This document shows, one piece after another, positions 27,950 through 37,803 of a DNA stretch of 64,000 bases. Numbering within the stretch: position 1 is the first letter of the stretch; the number at the start of each line of letters is the position of its first letter. The stretch is from the NCBI RefSeq assembly GCF_000172415.1, contig NZ_ABLD01000001.1:434001-498000 (forward strand). The letters are read 5' to 3'. Made by a program: the position numbers and the translations under genes. Below the pieces are notes generated by a model, which saw only the letters and a list, made by a program, of their open reading frames with translations, was not told the DNA's origin and did not search any database. Source of the stretch: Paraburkholderia graminis C4D1M (GTDB lineage: Bacteria > Pseudomonadota > Gammaproteobacteria > Burkholderiales > Burkholderiaceae).

Positions 27950-28873
27950 ATGCCGGTAGTGGATGCCGCGTGGCAGGAATGGCTGCGCACGAATGCAGCG
28001 CGCGGCTGCACGATGGATTCGATGATCGGCGCGATGGTCCAGACGGGTTTTGCCGCCGACGCAGCCGCAAAAGCCGTGCATGGCGCGTTTGGCGCGTTCG
28101 GCGTGGTCGCGTCGGGTGCAGCGGCGTCGCCGGTAGCGGCGGGCGGGATTGAAGCCGCGCTGCGGCAAACGGCGCCGAGTGCGCCTGGTGCGCCAGGCGT
28201 GCAGCGTACGCCGTATGCGTACGACCACGGGCCTGTCGCGCGCGGCAACACAATCCGCGCGTTCGACCGCGATGTCCAGGTGTTGATGCGCTGCGAGCGT
28301 CCGCAGGTGATCGTGTTCGCGAACGTGCTGTCGCCGGAGGAATGCGATGAAGTGATCGAGCGTTCGCGGCATCGGCTGAAACGCTCGACCATCGTCGATC
28401 CGGCGACCGGCCAGGAAGACGTGATCCGCAACCGCACCAGCGAGGGCATCTGGTATCAGCGCGGGGAAGACGCGTTCATCGAGCGGCTCGATCAGCGCAT
28501 CGCGAGCCTGATGAACTGGCCGGTCGAAAACGGCGAGGGCTTGCAGATTCTCCACTACGGCCCAACCGGCGAATACCGGCCGCATTTCGACTATTTTCCG
28601 CCCGACCAGCCTGGCAGCATGGTGCATACGGCACGCGGCGGGCAACGCGTGGCCACGCTCGTCATCTATCTGAACGATGTGCCGGACGGCGGCGAAACGA
28701 TCTTTCCGGAAGCGGGTTTGTCGGTGGCCGCGAAGCAGGGCGGTGCAGTGTATTTCCGTTATATGAACGGCCAACGTCAACTCGATCCGCTGACCTTGCA
28801 CGGCGGCGCGCCGGTGCGTGCCGGCGACAAGTGGATCATGACGAAGTGGATGCGCGAACGGGCGTATGTGTGA
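27950..28873 (+). CDS. 2OG-Fe(II) oxygenase, prolyl 4-hydroxylase type
   Basis: A 307-residue protein. Residues 1-100 are Ala/Gly-rich, and the C-terminal 190 residues form a prolyl-4-hydroxylase double-stranded beta helix. The iron ligands read as His 212, Asp 214 (RPHFDYF) and His 284 (LTLHGGAPV), and Lys 294 (GDKWIMTKW) is the 2-oxoglutarate anchor. The domain starts at VIVFANVLSPEECDEVIERSR. Bacterial relatives hydroxylate proline in proteins such as EF-Tu; the substrate here is unknown. ATG 27950 has GGAGG ten bases upstream. Confidence 0.9.
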   Translation: MPVVDAAWQEWLRTNAARGCTMDSMIGAMVQTGFAADAAAKAVHGAFGAFGVVASGAAASPVAAGGIEAALRQTAPSAPGAPGVQRTPYAYDHGPVARGNTIRAFDRDVQVLMRCERPQVIVFANVLSPEECDEVIERSRHRLKRSTIVDPATGQEDVIRNRTSEGIWYQRGEDAFIERLDQRIASLMNWPVENGEGLQILHYGPTGEYRPHFDYFPPDQPGSMVHTARGGQRVATLVIYLNDVPDGGETIFPEAGLSVAAKQGGAVYFRYMNGQRQLDPLTLHGGAPVRAGDKWIMTKWMRERAYV

Positions 28874-28912
28874 TTGGTGCGAGGGTTGCGGAGGCACGTC
28901 GCCTCCGCTTCA

Positions 28913-29374
28913 TCAGGCGCTGCGGTAAACGTCCGCGTTATGCACTTCCATGAAAAGCTCGGGGTTCGACAAAGCGCTGAACCCATGCGGCCGATACACG
29001 TGATGCGCGTCCGTCGTCGCGAGCATGATTCTTCGCAGTCCCTGCAACGACTCGCTCGCGAATAGTTGCGTGAGCAACGCGTGCGCATAACCTTTGCCGC
29101 GATACTCCGGCAGCACAAAAACGTCGCACAGGTACGCAAAAGTCGCGTGATCCGTGACGACGCGCGCGAACGCCACCTGTTTACTGCTCCGAGAGTCGCC
29201 GGAATCGTCGCCGAGATAGCCGCCGAAACATAGCGACCCTGCAATCGCGCGTTCGAGCGTTTCGCGCGGCATGCCCTTCGCCCACGGCGTTTCCTGCGAC
29301 AGGAACGCGTAGATCATCTCGACGTCGAGTTCGTTCTTGTCGCTTGAAATTCGCAGATCGGTGACGGTGCTCAT
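28913..29374 (-). CDS. GNAT family N-acetyltransferase
   Basis: A 153-residue acetyltransferase: LDVEMIYAFLSQETPWAKGMPRETLERAI at the front and the acetyl-CoA site VFVLPEYRGKGYAHALLTQL (R/QxxGxG/A) in the middle, then HHVYRPHGFSAL, where the P/YGF motif marks the end of the fold. The sequence resembles the YjdJ/ArgA-like small-molecule group, but substrate is unknown. ATG 29374 is preferred to upstream in-frame starts because AGGAGACTAC lies just before it. Convergent with the oxygenase gene; a short GCGGAGGC/GCCTCCGC hairpin (28888-28908) lies between. Confidence 0.88.
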   Translation of the reverse strand: MSTVTDLRISSDKNELDVEMIYAFLSQETPWAKGMPRETLERAIAGSLCFGGYLGDDSGDSRSSKQVAFARVVTDHATFAYLCDVFVLPEYRGKGYAHALLTQLFASESLQGLRRIMLATTDAHHVYRPHGFSALSNPELFMEVHNADVYRSA

Positions 29375-29402
29375 GTAGTCTCCTGAACGCTCCAGAAATT
29401 TA

Positions 29403-30857
29403 TCAGCCCTTCGCGGGATCTTCCGTTCCACGCGAACCGCCGCCGATGCTCTGGCCCGCATCGCGCGCAAGACCCATGTAGCCGATCACGGACAGCAGCG
29501 TCAACACGCCCGCGAGCAGAAACGCGAGGCGGAAATCGTCGAGCGTGAAGACGAGGCCTGCGGTCTCGTGGCCTGTGGTCTCGCCGTTGAAGAATGCGGC
29601 TGCGCGCAGCGACACCGCGCCGAATGCGATGCCGAGCCCGATCGTCATTTGCGCCGCCGCGCTCCACAGCGTGCTGGCCGCGCTCATTTGCGGCTGCGCG
29701 ACGTCGGCGTAGGCGAGCGTTGCGAGCGTCGAAAACTGCATCGAGCGCGCGACGCCATACACAAACACCACGATCAGCACGAGCGCGAGCGGCACCTCGG
29801 GTGTCAGCAATCCGCACGCGATGATGAAGATGCCGGCCACGGTTACGTCGACGATCGACACCATGCGAAAGCCGAAGCGCTGCAGGATGCGCGTGGTCAA
29901 CGCCTTCATGCCGAGATTGCCGAGCGCGCTCGCGAGCAGCAGCAGGCCCGACTTGAACGCGGACAAGCCGAAGCCGACCTGGAACAGCAGCGGCATCAGA
30001 TAAGGCACGGCGCCAATGCCGATGCGCGTGAACGAGCCCGTCACGACGGTCACGGAAAAGGTCGGGATCTTCAGCGTGGACACGTCGATCAGCGGATGCG
30101 GATGTCGCTTCGCATGCTGGAACGCGACGACACCGACCAGCAAACCGGCGATGATGATCGCCCCGGCAATCCACGGGTTCTCGGCAGGCTGGCTCGCCAG
30201 TTCCGCGCCGTACAGGATTGCCGTGAGCGCGGTGCCGCTCAGCAGCAGGCCGACCAGGTCGAGTGGTTTGCGTTCGCTGCCGCGCAGGTTCGGCACCATC
30301 GCGAGCGCGACGGCCATCGCCGCGAGACCGAACGGTACGTTGAGCAGGAAAATCCAGCGCCACGACGCGTAGGTCGTGATGAAACCGCCTATCGGCGGAC
30401 CGACGACCGGCGCGGCGATAGCGGGCCAGGTGATCGTCGAAATGGCCTGCATCATGCGGCTTTTTTCGGTGCTGCGAACCACGATGAGCCGGCCGACTGG
30501 CACCATCATCGCGCCGCCGATGCCTTGCAGCAGACGCGCGGCGGTGAATTCGGCGACGTTCTGCGACAGTCCGCACAGCACCGACGCCACGGTGAACACG
30601 CCGATCGCGCTGAAGAACACGGTGCGCGAGCCGCAGCGGTCGGCGATCCAGCCGCTCGCCGGAATGAAGATGGCGAGCGCCAGCATGTAGGCCGTCATGC
30701 CGAGGCTGACGCTGTTAGGGCCGACGCCGAACGAGTGCGCCATCTGCGGCAACGCGGTCGCGATGACCGTGGTGTCGAGGTACTCCATGAAAAACGTGGC
30801 GGCGACGATGTACGGCAGCCAGCCGACGTGCTTGTGCGGCGCGCTCGCTGCGCTCAT
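29403..30857 (-). CDS. MFS transporter, DHA2 drug-exporter family
   Basis: A 484-residue inner-membrane antiporter with about 14 hydrophobic segments. The first helix has the DHA2 signature LDTTVIATALPQMAHSFG, and IADRCGSRTVFFSAIGVF plus LQGIGGAMMVPVGRLIV are MFS motifs A and B-like. Close to EmrB-type multidrug exporters, but with no EmrA-type periplasmic adaptor gene beside it. CCCGGAG precedes ATG 30857. It is 28 bases from the GNAT start, so the two are likely transcribed together from upstream of 30857. Confidence 0.9.
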   Translation of the reverse strand: MSAASAPHKHVGWLPYIVAATFFMEYLDTTVIATALPQMAHSFGVGPNSVSLGMTAYMLALAIFIPASGWIADRCGSRTVFFSAIGVFTVASVLCGLSQNVAEFTAARLLQGIGGAMMVPVGRLIVVRSTEKSRMMQAISTITWPAIAAPVVGPPIGGFITTYASWRWIFLLNVPFGLAAMAVALAMVPNLRGSERKPLDLVGLLLSGTALTAILYGAELASQPAENPWIAGAIIIAGLLVGVVAFQHAKRHPHPLIDVSTLKIPTFSVTVVTGSFTRIGIGAVPYLMPLLFQVGFGLSAFKSGLLLLASALGNLGMKALTTRILQRFGFRMVSIVDVTVAGIFIIACGLLTPEVPLALVLIVVFVYGVARSMQFSTLATLAYADVAQPQMSAASTLWSAAAQMTIGLGIAFGAVSLRAAAFFNGETTGHETAGLVFTLDDFRLAFLLAGVLTLLSVIGYMGLARDAGQSIGGGSRGTEDPAKG

Positions 30858-31319
30858 TGGAAGGCTCCGGGCAGCGTGGGCATGGATGCATCGTCAGGCG
30901 TGCGGCGAATGCGCGGGCGAATGCGGGGCGCCGGGGACGCTATGCGCGTTATGCACGCTATGCGCGATGTGATGGGCTTCATTTTTCTGACTACCTTTCG
31001 CTGGCGAATACGTGTTTTGCGGGCGTTTGCGCGCGTTGGCTCCGTCCGGTGCGAGGCGGACTCGCGGCGGCCGCCTCGGGTTGCTCGGCTGGCGGTTGTG
31101 CAGCAAGGCGGGCGCGATTTCTGCGGTCCCGCTGACGTCGCTTCGCGCGGCTTTGCACGCCGGCCCTGAATCGTAGCGCAATCGAGCCTGGCGCATCAGC
31201 ACGATGCGCATGCTTGCGGCGATGGCGCGCGAGGGGAGCGCCGAACGCCGAGCATGCGAGCACCCAGCACCCCGCGTGCCGCCCTCCACGCTACGTGAAC
31301 ACGTTTCGACGCGCTCCGC
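30858..31319. other. intergenic region upstream of the DHA2 transporter
   Basis: About 460 bases between two minus-strand genes. It contains short repeats of the type TATGCGC/TATGCAC near 30940-30970. Open frames through it are Arg/Pro/His-rich and look spurious. The transporter promoter should lie here. Confidence 0.5.
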
Positions 31320-32201
31320 TCAATCCTTCGCGGCATACTCCCGATCCAGCCGGTCATACAACGGCTTGTTCACGAGACGCTGGCGCTCGCTGAACGGCGC
31401 GACCAGCGTCGCGTCCTCGTCGAGGCGGCCATTCGTTTGCAGGCTGCCGAGCGCGCGCTGCATGCCGAGCACCGCGCCTTGCAGCGCCGCGTTCGCGTAC
31501 AGCACGATCCCGTAGCCGAGCTTGCCGAGCGCCTCGCGCGACTGCACCGGCGTCTTGCCGCCGATCACGATGTTGATCAACTGCGGCGCGTCGAACAGCG
31601 ACGGCAGCCGCTCGATGTCCGCGAGCGATTCGGTCGCCTCGATGAAGAGAATGTCCGCGCCCGCCTCGATGAAGCGATGACCGCGCTCGATCGCATCCTC
31701 GATACCGTGGACGGCCGCCGCGTCGGTGCGCGCCATGATCTGCAGATTGCCGTCCTCGCGGGCATCGACGGCCGCGCGGATCTTGCCCGCCATTTCGCTC
31801 GCGCTGATCACTTCCTTGCCGGAAAAGTGCCCGCATTTCTTCGGCATGATCTGGTCTTCGAACTGGATCACGTCGGCGCCGCTGCGCTCCAGCACGCGCA
31901 CCGTCTGGCGCACGTTCAGCGCGTTGCCGAAGCCGGTGTCCGCGTCGACGATCAGCGGCAGCGCGACCGCGTCGCGGATCCGCGCCGTGTGCTCGGCGAC
32001 TTCGGCGAGTCCGATAAAGCCGAGATCGGGGAGGCCGAGCGACATGTTGGTGACGCCCGCGCCCGTGATGTAGATGGCCTCGAAGCCGGCGTCCTCGATC
32101 ACGCGGGCGCTCATCGCATTGAAGGCGCCGGGCACGAGCAGGCCCCGGCGTTGGTTGACCTTGGCGCGGAAGGCGGCGCGGCGTGTGGCGGAAGTGGTCA
32201 T
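31320..32201 (-). CDS. PEP mutase/isocitrate lyase superfamily enzyme (oxaloacetate decarboxylase-like)
   Basis: A 293-residue alpha/beta barrel enzyme. Motifs: VPGAFNAMSARVIEDAGFEAIYITGAG, DADTGFGNALNVRQTV (Mg-binding Asp pair), QFEDQIMPKKCGHFSGKEVI with the lyase-type KKCGH loop, and IMARTDAAAV. The family includes methylisocitrate lyase, dimethylmalate lyase and oxaloacetate decarboxylase (PA4872 type). Length and the KKCGH loop do not decide between them. Start ATG 32201 comes 10 bases after GGAGAC. It is divergent from a PrpR-type activator, so it could act in a propionate- or methylated dicarboxylate-like pathway. Confidence 0.85.
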   Translation of the reverse strand: MTTSATRRAAFRAKVNQRRGLLVPGAFNAMSARVIEDAGFEAIYITGAGVTNMSLGLPDLGFIGLAEVAEHTARIRDAVALPLIVDADTGFGNALNVRQTVRVLERSGADVIQFEDQIMPKKCGHFSGKEVISASEMAGKIRAAVDAREDGNLQIMARTDAAAVHGIEDAIERGHRFIEAGADILFIEATESLADIERLPSLFDAPQLINIVIGGKTPVQSREALGKLGYGIVLYANAALQGAVLGMQRALGSLQTNGRLDEDATLVAPFSERQRLVNKPLYDRLDREYAAKD

Positions 32202-32297
32202 GAGAGGTGTCTCCGGAAAGGTTTGATGTGTTGAGGTGATTCGGGAAGTGCAGGATGCATGCCATTGACGGCGGGCCACAGGTTTTCCATGCAGAAT

Positions 32298-32370
32298 CAA
32301 ACGTTTGCACGCGACTCTGGGCCGCGCAGCGTTTCATGGCAAAATGGCTGGGCGTTTCATGAAACGTTTC
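32298..32370. promoter_or_regulatory. array of palindromes between the lyase gene and the PrpR-like gene
   Basis: CAAACGTTTG (32298-32307), a half site CGTTTCATG (about 32330-32338), a perfect 14-base palindrome CGTTTCATGAAACG (32353-32366), and an overlapping GAAACGTTTC (32361-32370). The shared CGTTTCATG/AAACGTTT elements suggest repeated binding sites for one regulator, most simply the adjacent sigma-54 activator. The last copy lies about 50 bases before its TTG start, so autoregulation is possible. Confidence 0.65.
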
Positions 32371-32421
32371 GCGGAACGCTCATAATCCCGCCTTTTTGGC
32401 CGCAGCAATCGGAGCATCCCG

Positions 32422-34446
32422 TTGTCCACGTTCACGCCGACTTTCGTCAACGCCGACCCCGGCCGGCCCGGCATCGCCCTCGTCAGTATTAGCCGCCTGC
32501 AGTCGCTTTGCGAGACTATCGCGCCGCGCTACGCCGGCCGCGCCCGATTTTTCTCCGTCCGCGAAGGCTATGGCGCGGCGGTCACAGCGCTCCAGGCGCA
32601 CGTCGATGCCGGTTCCGTCGATGTCGTGCTCGCCGCCGGCTCGAACGGCGCGTATCTGCGCGAGCACCTCAGCGTGCCGGTGGTCATGGTCAAGGTCAAC
32701 GGCTTCGACGTGCTGAGCGCGATCACCCGCGCCACCGCCGCGCGGCCGGGCGCGCCGATCGGCCTTGTGCTGCACGAAACCATCTCGCACGAACTCGCCG
32801 ATCTCGGCGGCTGGCTGAACGTTCGTCTGACGCAGCGCGCCTACCGTTCGGTCGATGAGGTTCGGACCGCCGTCAACGATCTGGCCGCCGAGGGCTGCCG
32901 CGTCATCATCGGTCCCGGCATGGCTTGCGATCTGGCGCAGCAGGCGGGTCTGGACAGCGTGTTCCTGTACTCGCTCGGCGCGGTCGAGGAAGCCTTCGAG
33001 CGTTCGGTCGAACTCGCGCGCGTGAGCCGGCAGAAGGAATCGAAACGCGTGCGCCTGAACACGATCGTCGCGCATCTGCGCGACGGCGTGGCCGCTTTCG
33101 ACGACGCCGGCCAGCTTGAGGCCGTCAATCCCGCGATGCTCGATCTGCTCGGCCTGACCGGCGACCGCCACCGCGATAACAACCGCGACCGCGATGTGCC
33201 CGCCGAACTGGCCCGCACGCTCGGCCCCTGGCTGCGCGAAGCAGCGGAACGCGGCGGCGCTGCGGAGGAACGCATCGAACAGATCGGCGAACGTTCGTTG
33301 ATCGTCAATTGTGTCCCGATCCTCGAGCAGGGCGCGCGTTCCGGCTCCGTGGTCACGGTGCAGGACGCGCTCGTCGCGCAGCGGATCGACCGGTCGCTGC
33401 GCACGAGCCAGCGGCCGAAGCATCTGGTCGCGCGGCATCGGCTGGACGATCTGGTCGGCGAATCCGCGGCGCTCGAACGCGTGCGGCGGCTCGCGCGCGC
33501 AGGCGCGGCGCACGACGCGACCGTCCTGCTGACCGGCGAGAGCGGCACCGGCAAGGAACTGGTCGCGCAGGGCATCCACAACGCGAGCCGGCGGCGCGGC
33601 AATCCGTTCGTCGCGTTCAATTGCGCGGCGCTGCCGGAAGGCTTGATCGAAAGCGAGCTGTTCGGCCACGAGGAGGGCGCGTTCACCGGCGCGCGGCGCG
33701 GCGGCAAGCCGGGGCTGTTCGAGATCGCCCACACGGGGACCATTTTCCTCGACGAAATCGGCGAGATGCCGGCCGCGCTGCAAAGCCGGCTGCTGCGCGT
33801 GCTGCAGGAACGCGAGGTGATGAAGCTCGGCTCGGGCCGCGCGACGCCCATCGACGTGCGGGTGATCGCCGCCACGCATCGCGATCTGCATGCGCTCGTC
33901 GAGCGGGGCGCGTTTCGCGCGGACCTGTATTTTCGTCTGAATCTGCTTCAGATAGAATTGCCGCCGCTGCGCGAGCGGCGCGCCGATGTCGTCCCGCTCG
34001 CCCGGCACTTGTTAAGCCGCGGGTCGCGCCAATATGGGTTGTCGGAGGCGTCGATCGGGCGGGTGCTGCAGTTTCTGGCGCCGCTGTTCGAGCGCTACGC
34101 GTGGCCGGGCAATGTGCGCGAACTGGAAAATCTGTTGACGCGCGCGGCCATTTATCTCGGGGACGCGGCAGGCGATCTCGACCGTGACATCGGGCCCGAT
34201 CTGCTGGCGCTTTTCCCGGAATTCGACCGGATGCAGCGCGAAGGCGGCAAAGATCCGCTTCGTATTGCTCCCAACGCGCACGCCGCCGACGCCGCCAGCG
34301 CTCCAGCGGCGCCCCGGATCACCCCGACCCGCGACGACGTCGCGAAGGCGCTCGAGCAGTGCGGCGGCAATCGCGCGGCGGCAAGCCGGGCCTTGGGCAT
34401 AGGCCGAACCACACTGTGGCGGCTGCTCAAAGCCGACGACGCATGA
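32422..34446 (+). CDS. PrpR-type sigma-54-dependent activator
   Basis: A 674-residue enhancer-binding protein. The N-terminal ~200 residues are a PrpR_N sensor domain ([43 protein letters not shown]). A PAS-like segment follows ([26 protein letters not shown]), then AAA+ with Walker [15 protein letters not shown] and Walker [13 protein letters not shown], and a Fis helix-turn-helix ([19 protein letters not shown]). PrpR of enterics senses 2-methylcitrate. The start is TTG 32422, 7 bases after GGAG, as no in-frame ATG exists upstream. Divergent from the lyase gene it probably controls. Confidence 0.88.
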   Translation: MSTFTPTFVNADPGRPGIALVSISRLQSLCETIAPRYAGRARFFSVREGYGAAVTALQAHVDAGSVDVVLAAGSNGAYLREHLSVPVVMVKVNGFDVLSAITRATAARPGAPIGLVLHETISHELADLGGWLNVRLTQRAYRSVDEVRTAVNDLAAEGCRVIIGPGMACDLAQQAGLDSVFLYSLGAVEEAFERSVELARVSRQKESKRVRLNTIVAHLRDGVAAFDDAGQLEAVNPAMLDLLGLTGDRHRDNNRDRDVPAELARTLGPWLREAAERGGAAEERIEQIGERSLIVNCVPILEQGARSGSVVTVQDALVAQRIDRSLRTSQRPKHLVARHRLDDLVGESAALERVRRLARAGAAHDATVLLTGESGTGKELVAQGIHNASRRRGNPFVAFNCAALPEGLIESELFGHEEGAFTGARRGGKPGLFEIAHTGTIFLDEIGEMPAALQSRLLRVLQEREVMKLGSGRATPIDVRVIAATHRDLHALVERGAFRADLYFRLNLLQIELPPLRERRADVVPLARHLLSRGSRQYGLSEASIGRVLQFLAPLFERYAWPGNVRELENLLTRAAIYLGDAAGDLDRDIGPDLLALFPEFDRMQREGGKDPLRIAPNAHAADAASAPAAPRITPTRDDVAKALEQCGGNRAAASRALGIGRTTLWRLLKADDA

Positions 34447-34466
34447 TAGCCCGAAGCCCCGGAGTA

Positions 34467-34483
34467 GATAGAATCAATCTATC
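34467..34483 (+). promoter_or_regulatory. OxyR-like binding site upstream of ahpC
   Basis: GATAGAATCAATCTATC holds ATAG-N7-CTAT, the repeated OxyR element. After a further 7 bases comes ATTA, a weak match to the third ATAG element. It lies about 90 bases before the ahpC start, a usual distance for OxyR activation. Position and pattern are seen; binding is inferred. Confidence 0.65.
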
Positions 34484-34572
34484 GAAAGAATTAAAACAAT
34501 CCACTTTACCTATTAAGCGCGGTCTGACATACTGACTCCACTTTCCAACCACTCAGAAAGAGGACTCAGCAA

Positions 34573-35136
34573 ATGCCGATCATCAATAGTCAAGTCAAAC
34601 CGTTCAAGGCACAGGCTTATCACAACGGCGAATTCGTGACCGTCACTGAAGAAAGCCTGAAGGGCAAGTGGTCGGTTTTCGTTTTCTATCCGGCCGACTT
34701 CACGTTTGTTTGCCCGACCGAACTGGGTGACCTGGCCGATCGCTACGCCGATTTCCAGAAGCTCGGCGTTGAAATCTACAGCGTGTCGACCGATACGCAC
34801 TTCACGCACAAGGCCTGGCACGACACGTCGGACACGATCCAGAAGATCAAGTACCCGATGATCGCCGACCCGACCCTGGCAATTTCGCGCAACTTCGACG
34901 TGCTGATCGAAGAAGAAGGTCTGGCTCTGCGCGGCACCTTCGTGATCAACCCGGAAGGCGAGATCAAGCTGTGCGAAGTGCACGACAACGGCATCGGCCG
35001 TGACGCAGGCGAACTGCTGCGCAAGGTGCAGGCTGCGCAATACATCGCGGCGCATCCGGGTGAAGTCTGCCCCGCCAAGTGGACGCCGGGCGCAGAAACG
35101 CTCACGCCGTCGCTCGACCTGATCGGCAAGATCTAA
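34573..35136 (+). CDS. ahpC: alkyl hydroperoxide reductase peroxiredoxin AhpC
   Basis: A 187-residue typical 2-Cys peroxiredoxin that reduces H2O2, organic hydroperoxides and peroxynitrite. The peroxidatic Cys is in [21 protein letters not shown] and the resolving Cys in [13 protein letters not shown]. The start [21 protein letters not shown] follows AAAGAGGAC. It is the peroxidase partner of AhpF, encoded 180 bases downstream. An OxyR-like site lies upstream. Confidence 0.97.
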   Translation: MPIINSQVKPFKAQAYHNGEFVTVTEESLKGKWSVFVFYPADFTFVCPTELGDLADRYADFQKLGVEIYSVSTDTHFTHKAWHDTSDTIQKIKYPMIADPTLAISRNFDVLIEEEGLALRGTFVINPEGEIKLCEVHDNGIGRDAGELLRKVQAAQYIAAHPGEVCPAKWTPGAETLTPSLDLIGKI

Positions 35137-35315
35137 GGTCTCGCAGCTTCCAAAGCTGCGCATAGCCTCAAAGCTTCAGGCAGTCGCGCCCACGCGGCGC
35201 ATCACCGTGCGAACCGCTTCATGCAGCAGTTCGCGCGTCCCCGGGCCGCACGCGTTTTACATGAATGCGTGCGGCGCCGGGAATCCAACACCCATCGTCA
35301 CGGAATCGAATAGCC

Positions 35316-36908
35316 ATGCTTGATGCCAATCTCAAGACTCAGTTGAAAACGTACCTCGAAAAGGTTAGTAACCCTATCGAGATCGTCGCGTCGCTCGACG
35401 ACAGCGCGAAATCGCAAGAGCTGCTGGCATTGCTGAACGATATCGCGACGTTGTCGGAACGCGTTACCGTCATCGAACGCCGCGGCGACAGCGAACGCAA
35501 GCCGTCGTTCTCGATCGGCGAGCCGGGCAAGGACATCGGCATCCGTTTCGCGGGCATTCCGATGGGGCATGAATTCACGTCGCTCGTGCTTGCGTTGCTG
35601 CAAGTGGGCGGCCATCCGGTCAAACTCGACGACGCGGTGATCGAACAGATCCGCAGTCTCGACGGCGACTATCAATTCGAAACGTATTTCTCGCTGTCAT
35701 GCCAGAACTGCCCGGAAGTCGTGCAGGCGCTGAACGTGATGGCGTTGATCAACCCGCGCATTCGCCACGTGGCGATCGACGGCGCGCTGTTCCAGAACGA
35801 AGTCGAAGCACGCCAGATCATGGCTGTGCCGACCATGTTCCTGAACGGCGAAGTGTTCGGCCAGGGCCGCAGCGGCGTGAAGGAAATCCTCGCGAAGCTC
35901 GACACGAATGCCGGCGCGCGTGCCGCGAAGGAACTGGAAAACAAGCCGGTGTTCGACACGCTGATCGTCGGCGGCGGGCCGGCTGGCGCGGCTGCGGCGA
36001 TCTATTCGGCGCGCAAGGGCATCGCGACGGGCGTCGTCGCGGAACGCTTCGGCGGCCAGGTGCTCGATACGCTCGCGATTGAAAACTTCGTGTCCGTCAC
36101 CGAGACCGAAGGACCGAAGTTCGCCACCGCGCTCGAGCAGCACGTCAAGACGTATGAAGTCGACATCATGGACGTGCAGCGCGCCGACGCGCTGATTCCC
36201 GGCCGCATCAGCGAAGTGCGTCTCGCGAATGGCGCGGTGCTGAAGGCCAGAACGATCATTCTCGCGACGGGCGCGCGCTGGCGCGAAATCAACGTGCCGG
36301 GCGAGCGCGAGTACCGCAATCACGGCGTCGCGTACTGCCCGCACTGCGATGGCCCGCTCTTCAAGGGCAAGCGTGTCGCGGTGATCGGCGGCGGCAACTC
36401 GGGCGTGGAAGCGGCCATCGACCTCGCGGGCATCGTGCGCGAAGTGACGCTGTTCGAATTCGGCGCTACGTTGCGTGCCGACGAAGTGCTGCAACGCAAG
36501 CTGCGCAGCCTCGCCAACGTGACGATCGTCACCCAGGCGCAGACTACCGAAATCACCGGCGACGGCAAGAAGGTCAACGGTCTCGTCTACAAGGATCTGC
36601 GTTCGGGCGAAGTGAAGAAGGTCGAGCTGGAAGGCGTGTTCGTGCAGATCGGTCTCGTGCCGAACACCGAATGGCTGAAGGGCACAGTCGAGTTGTCGAA
36701 GCACGGCGAGATCGTCGTCGATGCACGCGGCGCGACGTCGGTGCCGGGCGTGTTCGCAGCCGGCGACGTGACCACGGTGCCGTTCAAGCAGATCGTGATT
36801 GCGGTCGGCGAGGGCGCGAAGGCATCGCTCAGCGCGTTCGATCATCTGATCCGCAACAGCGAGGAAACGGAAGCGGTTAGCGAGGTGGAAGCCGAAGCGA
36901 CGGTTTGA
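35316..36908 (+). CDS. ahpF: alkyl hydroperoxide reductase flavoprotein AhpF
   Basis: A 530-residue NADH-dependent disulfide reductase that regenerates AhpC. The N-terminal two-thioredoxin-fold domain (1-200) carries the CxxC of [12 protein letters not shown]. The thioredoxin-reductase-like part has the FAD site [21 protein letters not shown], the redox pair [13 protein letters not shown], and the NAD site [19 protein letters not shown]. The start ATG 35316 matches the family ([17 protein letters not shown]). A strong terminator follows at 36939-36965. Downstream of ahpC in the same direction, it probably forms one transcript with it. Confidence 0.97.
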   Translation: MLDANLKTQLKTYLEKVSNPIEIVASLDDSAKSQELLALLNDIATLSERVTVIERRGDSERKPSFSIGEPGKDIGIRFAGIPMGHEFTSLVLALLQVGGHPVKLDDAVIEQIRSLDGDYQFETYFSLSCQNCPEVVQALNVMALINPRIRHVAIDGALFQNEVEARQIMAVPTMFLNGEVFGQGRSGVKEILAKLDTNAGARAAKELENKPVFDTLIVGGGPAGAAAAIYSARKGIATGVVAERFGGQVLDTLAIENFVSVTETEGPKFATALEQHVKTYEVDIMDVQRADALIPGRISEVRLANGAVLKARTIILATGARWREINVPGEREYRNHGVAYCPHCDGPLFKGKRVAVIGGGNSGVEAAIDLAGIVREVTLFEFGATLRADEVLQRKLRSLANVTIVTQAQTTEITGDGKKVNGLVYKDLRSGEVKKVELEGVFVQIGLVPNTEWLKGTVELSKHGEIVVDARGATSVPGVFAAGDVTTVPFKQIVIAVGEGAKASLSAFDHLIRNSEETEAVSEVEAEATV

Positions 36909-36938
36909 TAATCGCGCCTGGCAAGTAAGTAGCGAATG

Positions 36939-36965
36939 ACGGCGGCCCGCGGGCCGCCGTTTTTA
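36939..36965 (+). terminator. intrinsic terminator of ahpCF
   Basis: ACGGCGGCCC/GGGCCGCCGT, a perfect 10-bp stem with a 2-base centre, followed by TTTTT. Confidence 0.88.
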
Positions 36966-37010
36966 TTGCATCTGCGCTGAACATGTAAAAACACGCGGAA
37001 AAACAGGCGC

Positions 37011-37040
37011 AAAAAAGCCGCCCGGCGCAAACCGGGCGGC
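37011..37040 (-). terminator. intrinsic terminator of the pirin gene
   Basis: On the minus strand GCCGCCCGG-TTTGCG-CCGGGCGGC is followed by TTTTTT. It lies 37 bases past the pirin stop. Confidence 0.9.
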
Positions 37041-37077
37041 TCTCAGCGACGCAAGCGAGTGTCGCGCGTCAGACCGC

Positions 37078-37803
37078 TTAGGCCCACAACGCCGAGGTCT
37101 CGATGTCGCGCAGATCGAACACCAGCACTTCGGCGTCGCGGCCTTGCGTGAAGCTCAACGCTTCCTCGCCGCGCACGCGCACGCCGTCGCCTTCGCCGAG
37201 TTCCACGCCGTTCACCGTCACGCTGCCGCGCGCGACGTGCACATAAGCGTAGCGGTTATTCGCGAGTTCGAGCCGCGCCGTTTCGTCGCCGTTGAACAGG
37301 CCGGCATACACGCGAGCGTCCTGTTGCAACACCAGCGAACCGTCCGCACCATCCGGCGACATAACGAGGCGCAGCACGCCGCGCTTGTCGTCCTCGCTGA
37401 AATGCTGTTGCTGATAGCGCGGCGCGGTGCCCTTTTGCGCCGGTGCGATCCAGATTTGCAGGAAGTGGACCGGGTCCGTCTTCGAATGGTTGTATTCGCT
37501 GTGCGCCACGCCGGTTCCCGCGCTCATCAACTGGATGTCGCCGGGCACGATCACCGAACCGGTGCCCATCGTGTCCTTATGTTCGAGCGCGCCTTCGAGC
37601 ACGTACGAGAAAATCTCCATATCGCGATGCGGGTGCTTGCCGAAGCCCTGGGCCGGCGCGACGCGGTCGTCGTTGATCACGAGCAGGTCGGAGAAGCCGT
37701 TTTGCTTCGGATCGTGATAGTGCGCGAACGAAAAGGTGTGACGCGAACTGAGCCAGCCGTGCTCCGCGCGGCCGCGTTGATTGGCGTGTCTGATTTCAAG
37801 CAT
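37078..37803 (-). CDS. pirin family protein (YhhW/quercetinase-like)
   Basis: A 241-residue bicupin pirin. The first cupin has the metal ligands in GFGKHPHRDMEIFSYVLEGALEHKDTMG (two His, His, Glu) and SAGTGVAHSEYNHSKTDPVHFLQIWI; the second half lacks them. YhhW-type pirins have quercetin 2,3-dioxygenase activity in vitro; the natural substrate is uncertain. ATG 37803 follows AGGAGAAAG. It is divergent from a LysR-type regulator 176 bases away, a common arrangement for pirin genes, so that regulator probably controls it. Confidence 0.93.
   Translation of the reverse strand: MLEIRHANQRGRAEHGWLSSRHTFSFAHYHDPKQNGFSDLLVINDDRVAPAQGFGKHPHRDMEIFSYVLEGALEHKDTMGTGSVIVPGDIQLMSAGTGVAHSEYNHSKTDPVHFLQIWIAPAQKGTAPRYQQQHFSEDDKRGVLRLVMSPDGADGSLVLQQDARVYAGLFNGDETARLELANNRYAYVHVARGSVTVNGVELGEGDGVRVRGEEALSFTQGRDAEVLVFDLRDIETSALWA

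Noticed and set aside
28888..28908. Bidirectional terminator between the oxygenase and acetyltransferase genes
   Set aside because: An 8-bp GCGGAGGC/GCCTCCGC hairpin exists but lacks a convincing T run on either strand.
30894..31289. 131-codon frame upstream of the DHA2 transporter
   Set aside because: Arg/Pro/His-rich composition, no ribosome site, no recognisable domain.
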